From assembly GCF_001905465.1 (NCBI RefSeq), contig NZ_LISX01000008.1, forward strand, positions 1-64,000: a DNA stretch of 64,000 bases. Direction: 5' to 3'. Numbering within the stretch: position 1 is the first letter of the stretch; each line of letters starts with the position of its first letter. The notes beneath the pieces are model-generated. The model ran no database searches, was not told where the DNA came from, and saw only the letters and a list, made by a program, of their open reading frames with translations. Below are positions 60,471-64,000 of the stretch, one piece after another. This DNA is from Kitasatospora sp. CB01950. Its GTDB lineage: Bacteria; Actinomycetota; Actinomycetes; Streptomycetales; Streptomycetaceae. A program made the translations under genes and the position numbers.

Positions 60471-61850
60471 TCAGTCGCCGAAGCCCCCGCCGAAGTCGCC
60501 GCCACCGAAGTCGCCACCGCCACCGAAATCCCCGCCGCCGAAGTCGGCACCGGAGAAGTCGGAGGAGTTGAAGGCCGCGCCCGAGTACTCGCCGGCGTCC
60601 GCGCCGCCGGTGTAGTCGGCGCCGCCACCGCTGTAGCCGTGGTCGTGGTGGCCGCCCGCGTAGGCGTAGCCCGGGGAGGAGATCATCGAGCCGAGCATGG
60701 TGCCGACCAGCAGACCGGGGAGCATGCCGCCGCCGAAGTAGCCGCCCGCCCAGGGGCTGTAGGCCGGGCCGGCGTTCCAGTACGGCTGGTGGCCGTGCTC
60801 GGTCTCCACCGTGCGGATGTACGGGTCCTGACCGACGGCCAGCCGGTTCGCGTCGTCGGCGCAGGCGGGGACGGTGCGTGCCGCGCCGCCGGGGGGAGCC
60901 CAGGTGACGTCGGTGGTGGAGGGGCCGTGCCGCGGGTCGAAGAAGCACGGGACGCGGCGCTCGGGCAGCGGGCGGCCGTCGCGGCGGGCGGCGAGGGTGG
61001 CCAGCGCGAACCGGCCGTCCTCCAGCGCCTCGGTGACCGGGCGGACGTCGTCCGGCTTCTTGGCCTCGTCCATGGTCCGCTTGGCGCGGTCGTAGGAGTC
61101 CAGTGCCCGGGTGTAGTCGGTGCGCTGGGCGTCGTCCGCGCCGGGGGCGCCGGGGTTGAAGTCGAGCCGGTCGAGTTCCTCGCCGAACGCGGTGATGTCC
61201 TCGTCCACCACGGTGCGCAGCTGGGCGAGTTCGGCGCGGGCCTTCTCCGCCTTGCGCTTCTTGGCACGGCGGAACAGCAGGAACACGCCGCCGCCGGCCA
61301 GCGCCAGCAGCGCCACGGGGACGACGATCCAGGCGGCGGAGGCGCTGTGCTGCGGGCCGTCGCCCTTGGTCTGCTTGACGGCCTGGTCGACGAAGTCGTT
61401 GACGGTGGCGTTGATGTCGCCGTTGTTGGCGCGGAAGGCGGAGCCGGCGATGTTGCTGACGGAGCCCTTCGACAGCGCCTTGGCGTCGGCGCGGGCGTCG
61501 AACGCGTTGCCGCGCCACACCGCGTAGACGCCGACGATGCCGACCTTGGTCCGCACGTCGTTCATCAGGCTCTTCGCGGGGTACGCCTGACTGTCCGGCA
61601 GCACCGCGACGAAGATCGGCTTGTCGGCCTTCTTCAGCTTCTTCGCCAGCGCGTCGGCCTGGTCCTTGGAGAACCGGCCGCTCATCGCCGGGTCGACGTA
61701 GACCTGGGTCTTCTTCAGCGTGTCGGTGGCGTCGTTCAGGCCCGCCGCCTGGGCGGGCGCGGACAGGCCGAGGACCATCAACAGGCCGAGCAGAGCGGCC
61801 AGCACGGCGGCCGGCCCGGTGGCTCGGGAGCGGCGAAGCACAGTTCTCAT
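60471..61850 (-). CDS. TPM-domain membrane protein with glycine-rich tail
   Basis: A 459-aa protein. Signal peptide at residues 1-36 (VLAALLGLLMVLGLSAPAQA), a TPM-like extracytoplasmic domain (about 40-165), a transmembrane helix (about 172-193, WIVVPVALLALAGGGVFLLF), a charged helical region, and a C-terminal Gly/Asp/Phe repeat (GGGDFGG type) after a YSGGG stretch. Function is unknown. The ATG at 61850. Confidence 0.85.
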   Translation of the reverse strand: MRTVLRRSRATGPAAVLAALLGLLMVLGLSAPAQAAGLNDATDTLKKTQVYVDPAMSGRFSKDQADALAKKLKKADKPIFVAVLPDSQAYPAKSLMNDVRTKVGIVGVYAVWRGNAFDARADAKALSKGSVSNIAGSAFRANNGDINATVNDFVDQAVKQTKGDGPQHSASAAWIVVPVALLALAGGGVFLLFRRAKKRKAEKARAELAQLRTVVDEDITAFGEELDRLDFNPGAPGADDAQRTDYTRALDSYDRAKRTMDEAKKPDDVRPVTEALEDGRFALATLAARRDGRPLPERRVPCFFDPRHGPSTTDVTWAPPGGAARTVPACADDANRLAVGQDPYIRTVETEHGHQPYWNAGPAYSPWAGGYFGGGMLPGLLVGTMLGSMISSPGYAYAGGHHDHGYSGGGADYTGGADAGEYSGAAFNSSDFSGADFGGGDFGGGGDFGGGDFGGGFGD

Positions 61851-62051
61851 ACCCCAGACCGTACCGGGCCCGACCCCGGATCCACGCCCTACCCCGGGAC
61901 GGTCCCACCCTGAGGTCGTCCCCTACTCGGGGACGAGGCCACCCGGCCGAACCCCCGCCGACCGGCCGGAGTCTGGCCCCGCCCGGCCGTGTCGGGGCGT
62001 CGAGCAGGCATAGTGGTGCCGATCTTTCCTCCCCCGACAGGAGCTCCCAGC

Positions 62052-62963
62052 GTGATCCTCGGCCTCGTCACCGCCGTCGCCGCGTCCGTCTGTTACGGCA
62101 CCGGATCGGTGCTGCAAGCCGTCGGCGCCCGGCGTTCGGCCCGGCAGGAGGCGGCCGACGGCACCGTCACCGAGCACGGCGGGCCGAGCCTCGCCTCGAC
62201 CGCGAAGGCCGCCGTCACCTGGGAGTTCATCCTCGGAACGGTGCTGGACTTCATCGGTTTCGGGCTGGGTGCGCTGGCCGCGCGGCTGCTGCCGCTGTTC
62301 CTGTCGCAGACCATCATCAGCGCCAACCTGGTGATCACCGCGGTGCTGTCGGTCAAGCTGCTCGGGCTGCGGCTGCGGCAGTTGGAGTGGCTGTCGATCG
62401 GCATCCTGTGCAGCGCGCTGGTGCTGCTCGCGGTCGCCGCCGGACCGGAGGGCGGGCACCAGGCCGCCCGGTCCTTCCACTGGGCGCTGCTGATCGGCTC
62501 CGCGGTGCTGATCGCCGGCGGTTCGCTGATCGTCCGGCGGATGGGCTCCAACGGCGCGATCGTGGCGGGTCTGCTGTCCGGTCTCGGCTTCGGCGCGCTG
62601 GGCATCGGGGTGCGCATCCTGGACGGCATCGAGCCGTTCTCGATCACCGCGCTGCTGGCCGACCCGGCGCTGTACGCCATCCTGATCGGCGGCATCGGCG
62701 GCATGTACCTGCACACCGTCGCCCTGCAGGTCGGCTCGGTCAACGGCGCGACCGCCGCCCTGGTGGTCGGCGAGACCGTCGTCCCCGGCGCGGTCGGCGT
62801 CCTCTGGCTGGGCGACTCCTCCCGGCCGGGCCTGGCCTGGCTGGCCGTCCTCGGCTTCGTCCTCGCGGTGGTCAGCGCCGTCGGCGTCGCCTACTTCGGC
62901 GAGGAGGGCGGGGCGCTCCAGGCGGCCGCCGACGAGGAGGAGGCGAAGGCCGCGCACCGCTGA
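62052..62963 (+). CDS. DMT superfamily transporter (EamA-like)
   Basis: A 303-aa membrane protein with about nine to ten helices. ILGLVTAVAASVCYGTGSVL starts helix 1; RMGSNGAIVAGLLSGLGFGA is mid-protein. The GTG at 62052 has AGGAGCT upstream. It ends four bases before mutM (convergent). Substrate is not predictable; the tail EEEAKAAHR is cytoplasmic. Confidence 0.88.
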   Translation: MILGLVTAVAASVCYGTGSVLQAVGARRSARQEAADGTVTEHGGPSLASTAKAAVTWEFILGTVLDFIGFGLGALAARLLPLFLSQTIISANLVITAVLSVKLLGLRLRQLEWLSIGILCSALVLLAVAAGPEGGHQAARSFHWALLIGSAVLIAGGSLIVRRMGSNGAIVAGLLSGLGFGALGIGVRILDGIEPFSITALLADPALYAILIGGIGGMYLHTVALQVGSVNGATAALVVGETVVPGAVGVLWLGDSSRPGLAWLAVLGFVLAVVSAVGVAYFGEEGGALQAAADEEEAKAAHR

Positions 62964-62967
62964 CGGG

Positions 62968-63822
62968 TCAGCGCGGGCGGCGCTGGCACTTCGGGCAGTA
63001 GTAGCTGGAGCGGTTCATCCAGGCGTCGCGGCGCATCGGGGTGCCGCAGCGGCGGCAGGGTTCGCCCTCGCGGCCGTAGGCGTCCAGGTCGCGGGAGAAG
63101 TAGCCGCTCTCGCCGTTGACGTTGACGTACAGCGAGTCGAAGCTCGTCCCGCCGACGGCGAGGGCCGCGGTCATCACGTCGCGGGCGTGCCGGAGCAGGC
63201 CGAGCGCGGCGGGGCGGGTCAGGGTGGCGGTGGGCCGGTCGTAGTGCAGGCGGCTGCGCCACAGGGCCTCGTCGGCGTAGATGTTGCCGACGCCGCTGAT
63301 CAGGGTCTGGTCGAGCAGGGCCCGCTTGACGGTGGTCCGCTTGGCCTTCAGCGCGGTGACGAACGCGGCGTCGTCGAAGCGCGCGTCGAGCGGGTCGCGG
63401 GCGATGTGGGCGAGCGAGAGCGGCGTGCACTCGGGGTCGTCGGGTTCGGTCTCCTCGACGGCGAGGCCACCGAAGGTGCGCTGGTCGACGAAGCGCAGTT
63501 CGGTGCCGCCGTCGGTGAACCGGAGCCGCACCCGCAGGTGCACGGAGTCGGCCATGTCGGCTTCCTGGACGAGCAGTTGGCCGCTCATGCCGAGGTGGCC
63601 GATCATCGACAGGCCGTCGCCGAGCGGCACCCACAGGTACTTGCCTCGGCGCTGCGGCGTGCCGAGGGTGCGGCCGCGCAGCAGGGCGGTGAACTCCTCT
63701 GCGCCGCCGGCCTGTCGGCGGACGGCGCGCGGGTGCAGCACCTCGATGTCGCCGACGGTCCGTCCGGCGGCCCAGCGGGCCAGGCCGCGGCGGACGACTT
63801 CGACTTCGGGGAGTTCGGGCAC
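62968..63822 (-). CDS. mutM: Formamidopyrimidine-DNA glycosylase
   Basis: A 284-aa bifunctional glycosylase/AP lyase removing 8-oxoguanine and Fapy lesions. PELPEVE at the N-terminus supplies the catalytic proline and glutamate; the zinc finger is CRRCGTPMRRDAWMN with CPKC. RRGKYLWVPL carries the conserved lysine. The GTG at 63822 begins MPELPEV. It lies seven bp after rnc, so they form an operon. Confidence 0.97.
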   Translation of the reverse strand: MPELPEVEVVRRGLARWAAGRTVGDIEVLHPRAVRRQAGGAEEFTALLRGRTLGTPQRRGKYLWVPLGDGLSMIGHLGMSGQLLVQEADMADSVHLRVRLRFTDGGTELRFVDQRTFGGLAVEETEPDDPECTPLSLAHIARDPLDARFDDAAFVTALKAKRTTVKRALLDQTLISGVGNIYADEALWRSRLHYDRPTATLTRPAALGLLRHARDVMTAALAVGGTSFDSLYVNVNGESGYFSRDLDAYGREGEPCRRCGTPMRRDAWMNRSSYYCPKCQRRPR

Positions 63823-63829
63823 GGCGCGG

Positions 63830-64000
63830 TCAGGCCGTCGTGGCCGGCGGGTCGCCCTCGCCGTCCTGCTTGGCCTTGATGGAGCGCCAGGCGGACTCGG
63901 CGGCCTTCTGCTCGGCTTCCTTCTTGGAGCGTCCGCTCCCGGAGCCGTAGTCCTGGCCGGCCACCCGGGCGGCGGCGGTGAAGGTCTTCTCGTGGTCCGG
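63830..64000 (-). CDS. rnc: Ribonuclease III, C-terminal part (5' end beyond window)
   Basis: Only the last 56 codons are present; the gene enters from the right edge. FTAAARVAGQDYGSGSGRSKK and EAEQKAAESAWRSIKA form the end of the double-stranded RNA-binding domain of RNase III. The order rnc-mutM is conserved in Streptomyces. Confidence 0.92.
   Translation of the reverse strand, partial: PDHEKTFTAAARVAGQDYGSGSGRSKKEAEQKAAESAWRSIKAKQDGEGDPPATTA

Overview
This is ordinary chromosomal DNA of a high-GC, sporulating actinomycete, most likely Streptomyces or Kitasatospora. The evidence is the very GC-rich third codon positions, frequent GTG starts, a WhiG sporulation sigma factor, an NsdA-type development regulator, four tandem type I signal peptidases, and the conserved gene order rnc-mutM ... 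smc-ftsY ... nsdA-amtB-glnK-glnD-ffh ... rpsP-khpA-rimM-trmD-rplS ... dprA-whiG-tetR-M23-rpsB-tsf-pyrH-frr-cdsA-rlmN. No prophage, insertion sequence, CRISPR array, tRNA gene or secondary-metabolite cluster was seen.

Left part (1-15.7 kb). The first bases are the leader of an rRNA operon transcribed off the left edge. Next come a DUF4166 gene and a TetR gene behind two TTGAGC-N4-GCTCAA palindromes. A catabolic block follows: mmsA, two uncharacterised genes, two gamma-aminobutyraldehyde-type dehydrogenases, two class III aminotransferases, a PucR activator and an Lrp/AsnC regulator that overlaps the second aminotransferase. Together these look like polyamine/omega-amino acid (putrescine to GABA) and methylmalonate-semialdehyde catabolism. 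A two-gene ABC transporter with a degenerate ATPase ends this part.

Middle part (15.7-29.5 kb). These genes run mostly leftwards: rlmN, cdsA, frr, pyrH, tsf and rpsB, then an M23 peptidase whose frame has no stop codon before it runs antisense through the next tetR gene. After that come whiG with a long disordered N-terminal extension, dprA, comM, yraN and a DUF2469 gene. Two intergenic regions here each carry a close pair of DnaA boxes.

Middle-right part (29.5-40.8 kb). A Nudix gene, four signal peptidases, rplS, trmD, rimM, khpA and rpsP form the conserved ribosome/secretion supercluster. A HEXXH zinc-protease-like gene, an archaeal/eukaryotic-type short ProRS gene and a small methyltransferase gene follow.

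Right part (40.8-64 kb). FtsH, a GNAT acetyltransferase and Ffh precede the nitrogen group glnD-glnK-amtB, which has a good GlnR box upstream of amtB. Then come nsdA, a prim-pol-domain gene, ftsY-smc, a 67-aa coiled-coil protein, acylphosphatase, a degenerate tyrosine-recombinase-like gene, an MFS exporter, a TPM-domain membrane protein, a DMT permease, mutM and the 3' end of rnc. Most genes are bounded by clear GC-rich hairpin terminators, listed individually.
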